From: Pseudomonas sp. S04 | GTDB lineage: Bacteria > Pseudomonadota > Gammaproteobacteria > Pseudomonadales > Pseudomonadaceae | Assembly (NCBI RefSeq): GCF_009834545.1 | Contig: NZ_CP019427.1 | Span: 5,887,001-5,951,000 of the forward strand | Direction of reading: 5' to 3' | DNA: 64,000 bases | Shown: one piece after another, positions 27,201 to 37,304 of the stretch | Layout: every line of letters begins with the position of its first letter | Position numbering within the stretch: position 1 is the stretch's first letter | Program-made: the position numbers and the translations under genes | Notes under the pieces: model-generated | What the model was told of the DNA's origin: nothing | Seen by the model: only the letters and a program-made list of their open reading frames with translations | The model's database searches: none

Positions 27201-30050
27201 ATGACCCGCACCCATGAAATCCGCCCCGACCTGGACGAGGGAATCGATCGCAAGGTTCTCAGCCAGTTGCGCGCACGCTTCCTCACGCTCAATAACGGCC
27301 GCATGGCCCGGGCCATGGAAGGGTTAACACCGCGCCAGCAAATGGTCCTCAAGCTGCTGCCGCTGTTTTTCCATGTCAATCATCCCCTGTTGCCGGGCTA
27401 CGTCTCGAGCAGCACCCCCGCCGGCGTGGCGAATTTCGAACCTGATGCCGGCACCCTCGCGGAAGCGCAGCGCCTGACCCGATCCTTTTCCTACAAGGCC
27501 CGTCGCGGCAACCCGCCACAGCCGATTCACGGTCTGTTCCTGATGGGCAGCCTCGGCACCCTGGCCCAGGCCGATCAGAGCGATATGGACCTGTGGATCT
27601 GCCACGCCCCGGACCTTCGCGCGGACGAACTCGCTGAACTGGGAAAAAAGGCTCAGTTGCTCGAAGCCTGGGCCGCCAGCCAGGGCGCCGAGGCCCATTG
27701 CTTCCTGATCGAGCCACAGCGGTTTGTCCGCGGCGAGCGCGATAGCCAGCTCAGCTCCGAAGACTGCGGCACCAGCCAGCACTATCTGCTGCTGGACGAG
27801 TTCTATCGCACTGCGATCTGGCTTGCCGGGCGCACGCCAATCTGGTGGCTGGTACCGGTGTATGAAGAGCCCGGCTACGAGCTGTACACCCACACCCTGT
27901 TGTCCAAGCGTTTTGTGCGCGCCGAGGAGACCCTCGACCTCGGTCACCTGGCCCACATTCCGCCCGGGGAATTCATCGGCGCCGGGCTCTGGCAACTGTT
28001 CAAAGGCATCGAGTCGCCCTACAAGTCGGTGCTCAAGTTGCTGCTGATCGAGGTCTACGCCAGTGAGCATCCGCAGGTCGAATGCCTGAGCCTGCGCTTC
28101 AAGCAAGCGGTGTTCGCCAACCGCCTGGAGCTGGACGAACTCGACCCCTACATCATGGTGTACCGCCGTATCGAGCAATACCTCAACGCCCGGGGCGAAA
28201 CGGAACGCCTGGAGCTGGTGCGACGCGCCTTGTACCTCAAGGTCAACCGCAAGCTCACCGGCACCAGCGCTCAACGCAACAGCCGCTGGCAGAGCCAGCT
28301 CCTGCAACGGCTGGCCGAGGAGTGGCGCTGGGACCATCGACAACTGGCATTGCTCGACAGCCGCAGCCAGTGGAAGGTCCGCCAGGTCAGTGCCGAGCGT
28401 CGGGCCCTGGTCAACGAGCTCAACTACAGCTATCGCTTCCTCAGCCAGTTTGCCCGCACTGAACGCAGCGTCAGCCTGATCAACAAACGCGACCTCAATG
28501 TACTCGGCCGCCGGCTCTATGCGGCCTTCGAACGCAAGGCCGACAAGGTCGAGTTCATCAACCCGGGCATTGCCCCGGACCTGGCCGAAGACACCCTGAC
28601 GCTGGTGCAGTCGGCCAACAAAAAAGCCCCCGGGCAGACCCATTGGGGCCTGTACAACGGCAGCCTGGGTAACCTGGAGTGGGAACACTTCGCGCCGCTC
28701 AAACGCAACAGCCACCTCCTCGAGTTGCTGACCTGGTGCCACCGAAACGGCGTGATCGACAGCAGCACCCGCCTGGCGCTGCACCCAGGCAACAGCGACC
28801 TGAGTGAGTTCGAGCTGTTCAACCTGCTGGGCAGCCTGCAGCAGACCATCGCCCTGCCCCTGGCCAGCGTCGACGAGGAGCAACTGCTGCGTGCCATCGA
28901 GCCAGCCGAGGTGCTGATTCTGGTGAACGTGGGCATCGACCCACTCAAGCATCACCGCGACCTGAACATCCTGATGACCACCGAGCGCACCGACTCGCTG
29001 AGTTATGCCGGGGTCCGTGAAAACCTGGTACTGACCCTCGACCAGGTCACGCTCAACAGCTGGAATGAAGTGCTGGTCAATCGTCATGACGGGCCCCACG
29101 CCCTGCTCGACTGCCTGCGCGATTACCTCAACCACTTGCCCCAAGGCCCCCGGCAGCCGCGCCTGCGGGTCCAGTGCTTCTGCCACAACCGCGCACAGTT
29201 CATTGCCCGGCGGGTCGAGGAAATCTTCGACACCGCGCAGCACCTGTTGCTGAGCGACCTCAACCAGCGCTACCTGATCCAGGTCCAGCAGCACTACCAC
29301 GTGCTGGAGCTGGTACCCGGCCAGGTCCGGCATATGGCCCTGGGCACCCTGCCCGCCCTGCTCGATTACCTGGGCCAGGAACAGACCGCCTACAGCCCAC
29401 TGCACCTGGACCCAATGGCCCTGGAAGAGCACGACCTGGCGCTGATCCTGCCCATGGGCCAGCCCGGCTGCATTCAAGTGTTCTACCGCGTCGGCGACAG
29501 CGGGGCCGAGCTGTATGTGCTGGATGAGTTCAACACCCTGTGGTACCAGCGCCAGCCCTATCACGATGACAACAGCCTGCTGGTACCCCTGCAGCGGTTC
29601 GTGCAGTCGATCCTGTTTCGCCGCGACGCCATGCTGCCCATGGACGCCACGCAGCCGCTGCCGCAGCTGGACATCCACTACTACCAGTTACTGCCCGCGG
29701 GCACTGGGCGGGCCCGCCGGGTAGAACCGCAGCCAGCACCGCAGATCCCCGCCGACAGGCCGTTCTATGACGTGCAGGCGATTGTCGGCAAAGCTGTGCC
29801 AGGGAAGGTGCAGGTCACCCTGTATTGCAATCAACGGGAGTACAGCGAACTGGAGTACGGCGATCAGTTGTTTGCCGTGGTGGCGCGGGAGATAGTCGGG
29901 CGTCGCCGGGAGATGCAGCCCTATCGCTGCTATATCACCGACCTGGATCTTTCAGGGCTGTTGGCTGACAGCCCCGGCTCGAGCAATCTGTACCTGCGCT
30001 ACAAGGCAGACCTGGAGCGCGCTTTGAACAAGGCGCTCGAACAGGTTTGA
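27201..30050 (+). CDS. cyaA: Class I adenylate cyclase
   Basis: A 949-residue class I (enterobacterial-type) adenylate cyclase making cAMP. The N-terminal nucleotidyltransferase-like catalytic domain has GSLGTLAQADQSDMDLW at residues 116-132, with the metal-binding D128 and D130. The large C-terminal regulatory half is the target of phosphotransferase control in enteric bacteria. The gene is convergent with rnk, with only 7 bp between stops. Position near argH is that seen in other pseudomonads. A long antisense frame lies opposite and is not a gene. Confidence 0.95.
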   Translation: MTRTHEIRPDLDEGIDRKVLSQLRARFLTLNNGRMARAMEGLTPRQQMVLKLLPLFFHVNHPLLPGYVSSSTPAGVANFEPDAGTLAEAQRLTRSFSYKARRGNPPQPIHGLFLMGSLGTLAQADQSDMDLWICHAPDLRADELAELGKKAQLLEAWAASQGAEAHCFLIEPQRFVRGERDSQLSSEDCGTSQHYLLLDEFYRTAIWLAGRTPIWWLVPVYEEPGYELYTHTLLSKRFVRAEETLDLGHLAHIPPGEFIGAGLWQLFKGIESPYKSVLKLLLIEVYASEHPQVECLSLRFKQAVFANRLELDELDPYIMVYRRIEQYLNARGETERLELVRRALYLKVNRKLTGTSAQRNSRWQSQLLQRLAEEWRWDHRQLALLDSRSQWKVRQVSAERRALVNELNYSYRFLSQFARTERSVSLINKRDLNVLGRRLYAAFERKADKVEFINPGIAPDLAEDTLTLVQSANKKAPGQTHWGLYNGSLGNLEWEHFAPLKRNSHLLELLTWCHRNGVIDSSTRLALHPGNSDLSEFELFNLLGSLQQTIALPLASVDEEQLLRAIEPAEVLILVNVGIDPLKHHRDLNILMTTERTDSLSYAGVRENLVLTLDQVTLNSWNEVLVNRHDGPHALLDCLRDYLNHLPQGPRQPRLRVQCFCHNRAQFIARRVEEIFDTAQHLLLSDLNQRYLIQVQQHYHVLELVPGQVRHMALGTLPALLDYLGQEQTAYSPLHLDPMALEEHDLALILPMGQPGCIQVFYRVGDSGAELYVLDEFNTLWYQRQPYHDDNSLLVPLQRFVQSILFRRDAMLPMDATQPLPQLDIHYYQLLPAGTGRARRVEPQPAPQIPADRPFYDVQAIVGKAVPGKVQVTLYCNQREYSELEYGDQLFAVVAREIVGRRREMQPYRCYITDLDLSGLLADSPGSSNLYLRYKADLERALNKALEQV

Positions 30051-30057
30051 AGCCTTC

Positions 30058-30468
30058 TCAGAGGGAGAAATCGCCGCCATTGGCTGGCTGGTTCTCGACT
30101 TCGAGCAGGGTCAGCTTCAGGGTCTTGCCACCCGGTGCTGGCCAGTCGATGTGCTGGCCAACCTTCAGGCCCAGCAGTGCACTGCCGACCGGCGCAAGAA
30201 TGGAAATCTTGCCTTCATCGGCATTCGCGTCCTTGGGGTAGACCAGGGTCAGGTGATAGTCCTTGCCGCCGCTTTCTTCACGGCAATGAACACGCGAGTT
30301 CATGGTTACGACATCGGCAGGCACCTCATCGTGACCGACCAGAGTATCGGCGCGATCCAGTTCGGTTTGCAGCGCGATCACGCCCGGCAGCGTGTCATCC
30401 AGGCTGTCGATCAGGCGCTCCAGACGTTGTACGTCCAGACGGGTAAGAGTGATGGAAGGTACGGTCAT
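30058..30468 (-). CDS. rnk: Nucleoside diphosphate kinase regulator Rnk
   Basis: A 136-residue protein: a short N-terminal coiled coil (LTRLDVQRLERLIDSLDD) followed by a GreA/GreB-type C-terminal domain (LVYPKDANADEGKISILAPVG, then ALLGLKVGQHIDWPAPGG). Rnk binds RNA polymerase and was isolated as a regulator of nucleoside diphosphate kinase and as a suppressor in P. aeruginosa alginate mutants. It is separated from the upstream DUF1289 gene by a terminator. Confidence 0.93.
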   Translation of the reverse strand: MTVPSITLTRLDVQRLERLIDSLDDTLPGVIALQTELDRADTLVGHDEVPADVVTMNSRVHCREESGGKDYHLTLVYPKDANADEGKISILAPVGSALLGLKVGQHIDWPAPGGKTLKLTLLEVENQPANGGDFSL

Positions 30469-30505
30469 GATTCAGGCAGACTCCTTTCTTCTGCACGAAA
30501 AAAGC

Positions 30506-30535
30506 AAAACCCCGCCATAAAACAGGCGGGGTTTT
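30506..30535. terminator. Intrinsic terminator upstream of rnk
   Basis: An 11-bp-arm hairpin AAAACCCCGCC / GGCGGGGTTTT with an eight-base loop. It ends minus-strand transcription coming from cyaY and the DUF1289 gene and isolates rnk. Confidence 0.8.
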
Positions 30536-30615
30536 CACGCGCCTCGATGGGTTGAGGCGTAACCGGACACTATCACAGCTCAAAAAATATACAAGCCGGT
30601 CGCGGCAGGTGGCGC

Positions 30616-30840
30616 CTACCGAGCGACGTGGGCGCGGCGATTGTGCGCCTGGGCGCAAATCACCCGGCGTCGTTCATCGTCCGCCGAACGCCATTCACGA
30701 ATATCTTCGACATGGCGGAAACAGCCCTTGCAGACTTTTTCCTCATCCAGCCGGCAGACATTGGTGCAGGGCGATGGCACGGCCGGGCTGACATTACTGT
30801 ACAGCGGCTTGGGCGCACGAACGGGGGCAGGTTCAGTCAC
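30616..30840 (-). CDS. DUF1289 family small cysteine-rich protein
   Basis: A 74-residue protein with the DUF1289 pattern: PSPCTNVCRLDEEKVCKGCFRHVEDIREW, four cysteines spaced C-x3-C...C-x2-C, followed by a basic tail. It may bind metal, but no function is known. I chose the GTG at 30840, four bases after the cyaY stop, giving MTEPAPVRAPK; a longer frame to 30933 would lie inside cyaY and adds serine-rich sequence. The tight spacing points to co-transcription with cyaY. Confidence 0.82.
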   Translation of the reverse strand: MTEPAPVRAPKPLYSNVSPAVPSPCTNVCRLDEEKVCKGCFRHVEDIREWRSADDERRRVICAQAHNRRAHVAR

Positions 30841-30844
30841 GCTG

Positions 30845-31177
30845 TCAGAGACCTTCGAAGTCGAGCTCGGCATCGGCTTGCTGCTTGACGATGCGCTCGA
30901 GCATTTCGCCCAGTTGCTCTTCGCTCTTGTCACACATCCAGCGCTCGCTTTCTTCGTCGTAGTCGAAGTGGAACCCGCCGGACACCGCTGCCAGCCACAA
31001 CTGGCGCAGTGGCTCCTGGCGGCTGAAGATCAACTGGCTGCCGCTTTCGAACTTGACGGTCAGGACCCCAGCCGAACTTTCCAGATCAACATCCAGGCCG
31101 CTGTCGTCGAAAATATCTTCCAGTGTCTGCTGGGTGGCATCGACCAGGTCGTGGAAACGGGCTTCAGTCAAACTCAT
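30845..31177 (-). CDS. cyaY: CyaY, bacterial frataxin
   Basis: A 110-residue frataxin homologue that binds iron and modulates iron-sulfur cluster assembly on IscS/IscU. The acidic first helix (FHDLVDATQQTLEDIFDDSG) and the beta sheet ending in GGFHFDYDEESERWMCDKS match the family. It diverges from lptM-lysA, as in enteric and other pseudomonad chromosomes, and leads into the DUF1289 gene four bases downstream. Confidence 0.95.
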   Translation of the reverse strand: MSLTEARFHDLVDATQQTLEDIFDDSGLDVDLESSAGVLTVKFESGSQLIFSRQEPLRQLWLAAVSGGFHFDYDEESERWMCDKSEEQLGEMLERIVKQQADAELDFEGL

Positions 31178-31416
31178 TGCGGCAACCTCAAAAAGTGTCT
31201 ACTTACGCTCAAGCGCCGCAAGATACGGACGCGCCCCGGCGATTGCAAAGGATACCGACCAAGCACCGGGCAAGGTGGACCAATAACCGCCTGCCATTGT
31301 CTGCTCGATCGCAAGCCACGGGCAAAGGCCCGCCGGACGGGTGGCCCGTCGCATAGGCAAGCTGCCGGGTGGCCGGTATACTCCGGCGCAATTAACGCAT
31401 TCTCAAGGATTTCGCC

Positions 31417-31593
31417 ATGAAGCGCCTGATCTCTTCCCTTGCTGCGCTCGCTTCGCTCGTCGCTTTTACCTGCCTGTTATCGGCCTGCGGTCAAAAAGGC
31501 CCGCTGTACCTGCCCGATGACAGCAAGCCTGCAGATGAACAGGCCAAATCGTCGCAGTCCAAAGCGCACGAACACAGCAACAGCACCTACTAA
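31417..31593 (+). CDS. lptM: LptM (YifL-type) LPS-assembly lipoprotein
   Basis: A 58-residue lipoprotein, too short to be called by length-based searches. The signal peptide ends in the lipobox LLSAC, with lipidation at C24, and the mature part starts [12 protein letters not shown], the conserved motif of LptM, which helps the LptD-LptE translocon mature at the outer membrane. The tail is polar and rich in K, S and H. AAGGATTTCGCC precedes the ATG. Ten bases separate it from lysA, so it is the first gene of the lysA-dapF operon, as in many gamma-proteobacteria. Confidence 0.92.
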   Translation: MKRLISSLAALASLVAFTCLLSACGQKGPLYLPDDSKPADEQAKSSQSKAHEHSNSTY

Positions 31594-31602
31594 GGGAACA
31601 TC

Positions 31603-32850
31603 ATGGACGCTTTTAACTACCGTGACGGTGAGCTGTTCGCGGAAGGTGTTGCCTTGTCCGCCATCGCCGAGCGCTTTGGCACCCCCACCTATGTCTACTC
31701 CCGTGCGCACATCGAAGCCCAGTACCTGGCGTATGCCGATGCCCTGGCTGGCACCCCGCACCTGGTCTGCTTCGCGGTCAAGGCCAACTCCAACCTGGGC
31801 GTACTGAATGTCCTGGCGCGTCTGGGCGCCGGTTTTGACATCGTCTCCCGTGGCGAGCTGGAACGGGTCCTGGCTGCAGGCGGTGCGGCCGACAAGATCG
31901 TATTCTCCGGCGTGGGCAAGACCCGCGACGACATGCGCCGCGCCCTGGAAGTCGGCGTGCACTGCTTCAACGTCGAATCCACCGACGAACTGGAGCGCCT
32001 GCAAGTGGTGGCCGCCGAGCTGGGTGTGCGTGCACCGATCTCGCTGCGCGTGAACCCGGACGTCGATGCCGGCACCCACCCGTACATCTCCACCGGCCTC
32101 AAAGAAAACAAGTTCGGCATCGCCATCGCCGACGCCGAAGACGTCTATGTGCGCGCCGCCCAACTGCCGAACCTGGAAGTGGTCGGCGTCGATTGCCACA
32201 TCGGTTCGCAACTGACCACCCTGCCCCCCTTCATTGATGCCCTCGACCGCCTGCTGGCGCTGATCGACCGCCTCAGCGATTGCGGAATCTACCTGCGCCA
32301 CATCGACTTGGGTGGCGGCCTGGGTGTGCGTTATCGCGATGAGGAGCCACCGCTGGCTGCCGACTACATCAAGGCCGTGCGCGAACGTATCGACGGTCGC
32401 GACCTGGCGCTGGTGTTCGAGCCGGGCCGCTTCATCGTCGCCAACGCCGGCGTGCTGCTGACCCAGGTCGAGTACCTCAAGCACACCGAACACAAGGATT
32501 TCGCCATCGTCGACGCGGCCATGAACGACCTGATCCGCCCGGCGCTGTACCAGGCCTGGATGGACGTCACGGCCGTGCGCCCACGCGACACTGCGGCACG
32601 CGCCTACGACATCGTCGGCCCGATCTGCGAAACCGGTGACTTCCTGGCCAAGGATCGTCAACTGGCGCTGGAAGAAGGCGACTTGCTGGCCGTGCATTCG
32701 GCCGGTGCCTACGGGTTTGTCATGAGTTCCAACTACAACACCCGCGGCCGTTGCGCCGAAGTGCTGGTGGACGGTGATCAGGCATTCGAAGTGCGTCGCC
32801 GCGAGACGGTAGCCGAGTTGTTTGCTGGCGAAAGCCTGCTGCCGGAGTAA
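31603..32850 (+). CDS. lysA: Diaminopimelate decarboxylase
   Basis: A 415-residue PLP enzyme of fold type III that decarboxylates meso-diaminopimelate to lysine. K60 in [11 protein letters not shown] binds PLP; HIGSQL near residue 200 and the [11 protein letters not shown] segment bind phosphate and substrate; [13 protein letters not shown] holds the second-subunit cysteine. Its start is ten bases after lptM and it is followed immediately by dapF, the preceding enzyme of the pathway. Confidence 0.97.
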   Translation: MDAFNYRDGELFAEGVALSAIAERFGTPTYVYSRAHIEAQYLAYADALAGTPHLVCFAVKANSNLGVLNVLARLGAGFDIVSRGELERVLAAGGAADKIVFSGVGKTRDDMRRALEVGVHCFNVESTDELERLQVVAAELGVRAPISLRVNPDVDAGTHPYISTGLKENKFGIAIADAEDVYVRAAQLPNLEVVGVDCHIGSQLTTLPPFIDALDRLLALIDRLSDCGIYLRHIDLGGGLGVRYRDEEPPLAADYIKAVRERIDGRDLALVFEPGRFIVANAGVLLTQVEYLKHTEHKDFAIVDAAMNDLIRPALYQAWMDVTAVRPRDTAARAYDIVGPICETGDFLAKDRQLALEEGDLLAVHSAGAYGFVMSSNYNTRGRCAEVLVDGDQAFEVRRRETVAELFAGESLLPE

Positions 32851-32854
32851 ACCC

Positions 32855-33685
32855 ATGCTGCTGCGTTTTACCAAGATGCACGGCCTGGGCAACGACTTCA
32901 TGGTCCTCGACCTGGTCAGCCAGCACGCGCACATTCTGCCCAAGCACGCCAAGCAATGGGGCGACCGCCACACCGGTGTCGGCTTCGACCAGTTGTTGAT
33001 TGTCGAAGCACCGAGCAACCCGGAGGTGGATTTCCGTTACCGGATCTTCAACTCCGACGGTTCCGAAGTGGAGCAATGCGGCAATGGCGCGCGCTGCTTC
33101 GCCCGCTTTGTGCTGGACAAGCGCCTGACGGCCAAGCGCCAGATCCGCGTCGAGACCAAGAGCGGCATAATCGAACTCGATATTCGCAATGACGGTCAGA
33201 TCAGCGTCAACATGGGGGCACCGCGCCTGGTGCCAGCGGACATTCCGTTCCAGGCCGACGCGCAAGCCAACAGCTACCCGGTCGAGGTCGACGGCCAGAC
33301 CGTCGAGTTGGCCGCGGTGTCCATGGGCAACCCGCACGCCGTGCTGCGCGTGAACGACATCAACAACGCGCCGGTGCATGCACTGGGGCCGAAGATCGAA
33401 CATCACCCGCGCTTTCCGGCACGGGTCAACGTCGGTTTCCTCCAGGTCATCGACCGCAATCGTGCGCAGTTGCGCGTTTGGGAGCGGGGCGCCGGGGAAA
33501 CCCAGGCCTGCGGTACCGGCGCCTGTGCCGCTGCAGTGGCCGCGATCAGCCAGGGGTGGATGGATTCGCCGCTATTGATCGACCTGCCCGGCGGGCGCTT
33601 GTCCATTGAATGGGCAGGTCCTGGCCAACCGGTGATGATGACCGGTCCGGCAGTACGCGTATACGAAGGACAAGTGCGTCTTTGA
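32855..33685 (+). CDS. dapF: Diaminopimelate epimerase
   Basis: A 276-residue cofactor-independent epimerase converting L,L- to meso-diaminopimelate for lysine and peptidoglycan. The two catalytic cysteines are C75 (EQCGNGARC) and C219 (QACGTGACA). The ATG at 32855, four bases after the lysA stop with GGAG seven bases upstream, gives the family N-terminus [15 protein letters not shown]. It lies in the lptM-lysA-dapF-DUF484-xerC-HAD run. Confidence 0.97.
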   Translation: MLLRFTKMHGLGNDFMVLDLVSQHAHILPKHAKQWGDRHTGVGFDQLLIVEAPSNPEVDFRYRIFNSDGSEVEQCGNGARCFARFVLDKRLTAKRQIRVETKSGIIELDIRNDGQISVNMGAPRLVPADIPFQADAQANSYPVEVDGQTVELAAVSMGNPHAVLRVNDINNAPVHALGPKIEHHPRFPARVNVGFLQVIDRNRAQLRVWERGAGETQACGTGACAAAVAAISQGWMDSPLLIDLPGGRLSIEWAGPGQPVMMTGPAVRVYEGQVRL

Positions 33686-33698
33686 GTGAGCTAAATCC

Positions 33699-34424
33699 AT
33701 GACTGATCAGCCCAAGGTTCCAGCCCCGCAGCCCGACGAATGCCCTTCCGAGAGCCTGGAGGCGGCGGCGATTGCCGCGTACCTTGAGGCTCATCCGGAT
33801 TTCTTCGTCGAGCACGAAGAACTGCTCCCGGCCCTGCGCATACCGCACCAGCGTGGCGATACCATCTCGCTGGTCGAGCGGCAGATGAAAATCCTGCGCG
33901 AACGCAACATCGAGATGCGCCACCGTCTTTCGCAGTTGATGGATGTCGCCCGCGACAACGATCGGCTGTTCGACAAGACCCGCCGCCTGATCCTCGCCCT
34001 GATGGACGCCAACAGCCTGGATGACCTGGTCATCAGTGTTGAAGACAGCCTGCGCCAGGACTTCCAGGTACCCTTTGTCAGTCTGATCCTGTTCAGCGAC
34101 GAGCCCTTGCCGGTCGGCCGCTGGGTCAGCGACGCCGAAGCGCACAAGGCCATTGGCGGGTTGCTGTCCGAAGGCAAAAGCGTCAGCGGCACCCTGCGCG
34201 AGCATGAACTGGACTTCCTGTTTGGCGAAGAACAACGCCTGCAGATCGGCTCCACGGCCGTGGTTGCCATCAGTCACCAGGGCCTGCATGGCGTGCTGGC
34301 CATCGCCAGCCGCGATCCGCAGCACTACAAGAGTTCGGTCGGCACCCTGTTCCTCAGCTACATCGCCGAAGTCATGGGCCGCGTATTGCCACGGGTCAAC
34401 AGCACCCTGCGCTCGGTGCGCTGA
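33699..34424 (+). CDS. DUF484 family protein (GAF-like)
   Basis: A 241-residue soluble protein of family DUF484, always found between dapF and xerC in gamma-proteobacteria. The N-terminal part has [25 protein letters not shown], then a coiled coil ([20 protein letters not shown]) and a GAF-like domain from about residue 100. Function is unknown; the conserved position suggests a link to chromosome dimer resolution or cell wall precursor supply, but that is only positional. Confidence 0.9.
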   Translation: MTDQPKVPAPQPDECPSESLEAAAIAAYLEAHPDFFVEHEELLPALRIPHQRGDTISLVERQMKILRERNIEMRHRLSQLMDVARDNDRLFDKTRRLILALMDANSLDDLVISVEDSLRQDFQVPFVSLILFSDEPLPVGRWVSDAEAHKAIGGLLSEGKSVSGTLREHELDFLFGEEQRLQIGSTAVVAISHQGLHGVLAIASRDPQHYKSSVGTLFLSYIAEVMGRVLPRVNSTLRSVR

Positions 34425-34426
34425 CC

Positions 34427-35326
34427 ATGGAACGGCAACTGGACGCCTACTGCGAGCACCTGCGCAGTGAGCGTCAGGTGTCGCCGCACACGCTTGAAGC
34501 CTACCGCCGTGACCTGAACAAGGTCCTGGCACACTGCGAGAAACTGCACATCGGCAGTTGGAGCGCGCTGGACATCCAGCGCCTGCGCGGCCTGGTCGCG
34601 CGTCTGCATGCCCAGGGCCAGTCCTCGCGCAGCCTGGCGCGCTTGCTGTCGGCCGTGCGCGGGCTCTATCACTACCTGAACCGCGAAGGCCTGTGCGACC
34701 ACGACCCGGCCAACGGCCTGGCCCCGCCCAAAGGCGAGCGACGCCTGCCCAAGACCCTCGACACCGACCGCACCCTGCAACTGCTCGAAGGGGCCGTCGA
34801 GGACGACTTCCTGGCCCGTCGCGACCAGGCGATTCTCGAGCTGTTCTACTCCAGTGGCCTGCGTCTGTCGGAGCTCACCGGCCTGAACCTCGACCAGCTC
34901 GACCTCGCGGATGGCCTGGTGCAAGTGCTCGGCAAGGGCAGCAAGACCCGGGTGCTGCCCATCGGCAGGAAAGCCCGCGAGGCCCTGGAGTGCTGGCTGC
35001 CCTTGCGCGCCCTGGCCAATCCGCCGGACGATGCGCTATTCGTCAGCCAAAAAGGCCGACGCCTCGGTTCACGCGCCGTGCAACTTCGGATCAAGGCCGC
35101 AGGCGAGCGGGAGCTGGGGCAGAACCTGCACCCGCACATGCTCAGGCACTCCTTCGCCAGCCACGTGCTGGAGTCTTCCCAGGACTTGCGCGCCGTGCAG
35201 GAGTTGCTTGGCCACTCGGACATCAAGACTACCCAGATCTACACCCACCTGGACTTCCAGCACCTGGCCACGGTCTACGACAGCGCCCACCCTCGGGCCA
35301 AACGCATCAAGGGCGATGAGCAATGA
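34427..35326 (+). CDS. xerC: Tyrosine recombinase XerC
   Basis: A 299-residue site-specific recombinase that with XerD resolves chromosome dimers at dif. All catalytic residues are visible: R146 (SSGLRLSEL), K170 (GKGSKTR), H237 and R240 ([12 protein letters not shown]), H263 (LGHSDIKTT) and the nucleophile Y272 (IYTHLD). The N-terminal SAM-like core-binding domain covers residues 1-90. Its ATG is two bases after the DUF484 stop region and the HAD gene overlaps its end by four bases. Confidence 0.96.
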   Translation: MERQLDAYCEHLRSERQVSPHTLEAYRRDLNKVLAHCEKLHIGSWSALDIQRLRGLVARLHAQGQSSRSLARLLSAVRGLYHYLNREGLCDHDPANGLAPPKGERRLPKTLDTDRTLQLLEGAVEDDFLARRDQAILELFYSSGLRLSELTGLNLDQLDLADGLVQVLGKGSKTRVLPIGRKAREALECWLPLRALANPPDDALFVSQKGRRLGSRAVQLRIKAAGERELGQNLHPHMLRHSFASHVLESSQDLRAVQELLGHSDIKTTQIYTHLDFQHLATVYDSAHPRAKRIKGDEQ

Positions 35327-36027
35327 CAATCCAACTGATCACCTTCGACCTCGACGACACCCTGTGGGACACCGCCCCGGTGATCGTCAGCGCGGAAGCC
35401 GTACTGCGCCAGTGGCTGGCCGAGCACACGCCGGTCCTGGGCGCCTTGCCGGTCGAGCATTTGTGGGCCATCCGTGAACGGGTACTGGGCCTCGAACCGC
35501 AGCTCAAACATCGCATCAGCGCCTTGCGCCGCCGGGTGTTGCTGCACGCCCTGGAAGAAGCCGGCTACGCCCACCCACAGGCAAGCGAACTTGCCGAACA
35601 GGCCTTCGAAGTCTTCCTGCACGCACGGCACCAGCTCGAGATATTCCCCGAGGTGCAACCGACACTGGAGATCCTGCGCAACCGCTACGCCCTGGGCGTG
35701 GTCACCAACGGCAACGCCGACGTACGCCGCCTGGGGCTGGCCGATTACTTCAAGTTTGCCCTGTGCGCCGAAGACATCGGCATCGCCAAGCCCGATGCCC
35801 GCCTGTTCCACGAAGCCCTGCAGCGCGGTGCAACCACTGCCGCCAATGCGGTGCATGTCGGCGATCATCCCGGTGATGACATCGCCGGGGCCCAGCAAGC
35901 GGGGTTGCGCGCAATCTGGTTCAACCCGGCGGGCAAGGCATGGGAAGCAGACCAGGCACCGGATGCCGAGATTCGTTGCCTGACAGAACTGCCGGAGTTG
36001 CTGGCACGCTGGTCGGAGCTGCGTTAA
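35323..36027 (+). CDS. HAD family hydrolase (YigB-like)
   Basis: A 234-residue haloacid dehalogenase-superfamily phosphatase. Motif I is FDLDDTLWD (D9, D11), motif II VVTNGN, motif III the lysine in IAKPDARLF, and motif [15 protein letters not shown]. By position after xerC it corresponds to YigB of E. coli, which acts on FMN and other small phosphates. It overlaps xerC by four bases and closes the operon. Confidence 0.9.
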   Translation: MTIQLITFDLDDTLWDTAPVIVSAEAVLRQWLAEHTPVLGALPVEHLWAIRERVLGLEPQLKHRISALRRRVLLHALEEAGYAHPQASELAEQAFEVFLHARHQLEIFPEVQPTLEILRNRYALGVVTNGNADVRRLGLADYFKFALCAEDIGIAKPDARLFHEALQRGATTAANAVHVGDHPGDDIAGAQQAGLRAIWFNPAGKAWEADQAPDAEIRCLTELPELLARWSELR

Positions 36028-36183
36028 GCCCCTGCTTGTGGTATTGACGGTGGCGAGGACTGCGTCCTCGAACGCAGCCTCGCGGGCTAGGCAGCTGCTA
36101 CGGGGGATTGGAGGGCAGTTCACGTAAGGGCGAAACCCTAAGCAGCCGTTACCGCAGCAACGGATCCACCCACCACCACCCAT

Positions 36184-36214
36184 AAAAAAGCCCGCAGCGA
36201 CGGCGGGCTTTTTC
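36184..36214. terminator. Bidirectional terminator after HAD gene and sutA
   Basis: AAAAAGCCCGC / GCGGGCTTTTT with a seven-base loop, between two convergent stops (HAD at 36027, sutA at 36235). It reads as an intrinsic terminator both ways. The 150 bp to its left contain a GC-rich palindromic stretch (36047-36105) that may be a degenerate REP. Confidence 0.85.
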
Positions 36215-36234
36215 AGCAAACACAGTGCAGACCC

Positions 36235-36561
36235 TTAGATAGGCCGGCTGCCGTACTTGTTATCAGGCTTCTTTGGTGGATCGGCCACCACGTTGGCCTC
36301 GACTTCCTGAACCTTGCCGCCTTTGGCCAGGAACTCTTCCATCGCGCGGGCCAGAGCATCACGCTCCTTGTTCTTGGCTTCAACGCTCGGCAGCTCGTCT
36401 ACCGACACCGCAGCCTTGGCCTTGCCTTTGGCGGTCGGGGCCGGCGTATCGTCGCCACCATCGTCGTCAGCAACGTCTTCCGCCGCAGCTTCAAGGCCTT
36501 CTTCGGCCTCGTCTTCGTCGCCTACTTCGAGGTCGTCGTTTTCCAGATCATCGTCGCTCAT
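36235..36561 (-). CDS. sutA: SutA-like RNA polymerase-binding regulator
   Basis: A 108-residue highly acidic protein. Residues 1-45 are almost all D, E, A and G and must be disordered; residues 55-85 form a helix (SVEAKNKERDALARAMEEF), and the C-terminus ends KPDNKYGSRPI. This three-part layout is that of SutA, which in P. aeruginosa binds RNA polymerase during slow growth and enhances transcription from housekeeping and ribosomal promoters. It sits next to yjbQ and amtB-glnK, as in P. aeruginosa. Confidence 0.88.
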   Translation of the reverse strand: MSDDDLENDDLEVGDEDEAEEGLEAAAEDVADDDGGDDTPAPTAKGKAKAAVSVDELPSVEAKNKERDALARAMEEFLAKGGKVQEVEANVVADPPKKPDNKYGSRPI

Positions 36562-36663
36562 GTTCTACCTCATGACTTGCGAAAAGCAGATTAGTTATAG
36601 CCCAGCTTCGTCGTCTGTCGACGACTGCCAGAAAAAATTCAAAATCCACTGGTAACCAGCGGT

Positions 36664-37089
36664 TTATGCCCCTTCACCGTGCACGGTGGCGAGGACTTTA
36701 CGAGCACCGCCATGATCACGGTGCTCGCCCAGATAAACACCTTGCCAGCTACCTAACGCCAATCGGCCCGCCGTGATCGGCAAACTCAATTGACAGCCTA
36801 GCAAACTGGCCTTGAAGTGCGCCGGGAGGTCGTCCAGGCCTTCGTCGTTATGCTCATAACCGGTTGCGCCTTGTGGGATCAACCGGTTGAAAAACCGTTC
36901 GAAGTCGCGACGTACCGCCGGATCGGCGTTCTCGTTGATGGTCAACGACGCCGAGGTATGCTGCAGCCACAAGTGCAACAGACCGACCCGGCATGCCTTG
37001 AGTTCAGGCAGGCCGGCGAGTAACTCGTCCGTTACCAGATGAAAGCCCCGGGGCTTGGCCCGCAGGGTAATCAGAGTCTGTTGCCACAT
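36664..37089 (-). CDS. YjbQ family protein (UPF0047)
   Basis: A 141-residue protein of the YjbQ/UPF0047 family, annotated elsewhere as a secondary thiamine-phosphate synthase on the basis of weak activity. Conserved blocks are GLLHLWLQHTSASLTINENAD and GYEHNDEGLDDLPAHFKASLLG, with metal-binding-type H and E residues. The ATG at 37089 has GGAG six bases upstream; a frame extending to 37116 is unlikely. It lies between the amtB terminator and sutA on the same strand. Confidence 0.9.
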   Translation of the reverse strand: MWQQTLITLRAKPRGFHLVTDELLAGLPELKACRVGLLHLWLQHTSASLTINENADPAVRRDFERFFNRLIPQGATGYEHNDEGLDDLPAHFKASLLGCQLSLPITAGRLALGSWQGVYLGEHRDHGGARKVLATVHGEGA

Positions 37090-37260
37090 ACAGTTCTCCG
37101 CACGTTCGGGGCGCATTCTAGCGCGCTCTGGGAAAAAACAAAGACCCTAATATTCGCGCCATGCTGTAAGCCATCGCCCCTGGAAAAACCGCTGCGGAAA
37201 ACCCCGGCAAAGCTGTCAGAAAAATCCTTTCAGCCTAGGCCTGAGTGACAAATCCAGAAC

Positions 37261-37294
37261 AAAAAAATGCCCGGCAAGCCGGGCAAGTTTTTTT
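37261..37294. terminator. Intrinsic terminator of amtB
   Basis: TGCCCGGC / GCCGGGCA hairpin with a two-base loop flanked by an A run and a T run, 11 bp downstream of the amtB stop. It reads well on the minus strand. Confidence 0.82.
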
Positions 37295-37304
37295 CCGCGC
37301 ATGC

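Noticed and set aside
27324..29678. 784-codon open frame antisense to cyaA
   Set aside because: It lies fully opposite a well-supported gene. Long antisense frames are common in GC-rich DNA because stop codons are rare there. The translation is Q, V, L and A-rich with no family motif.
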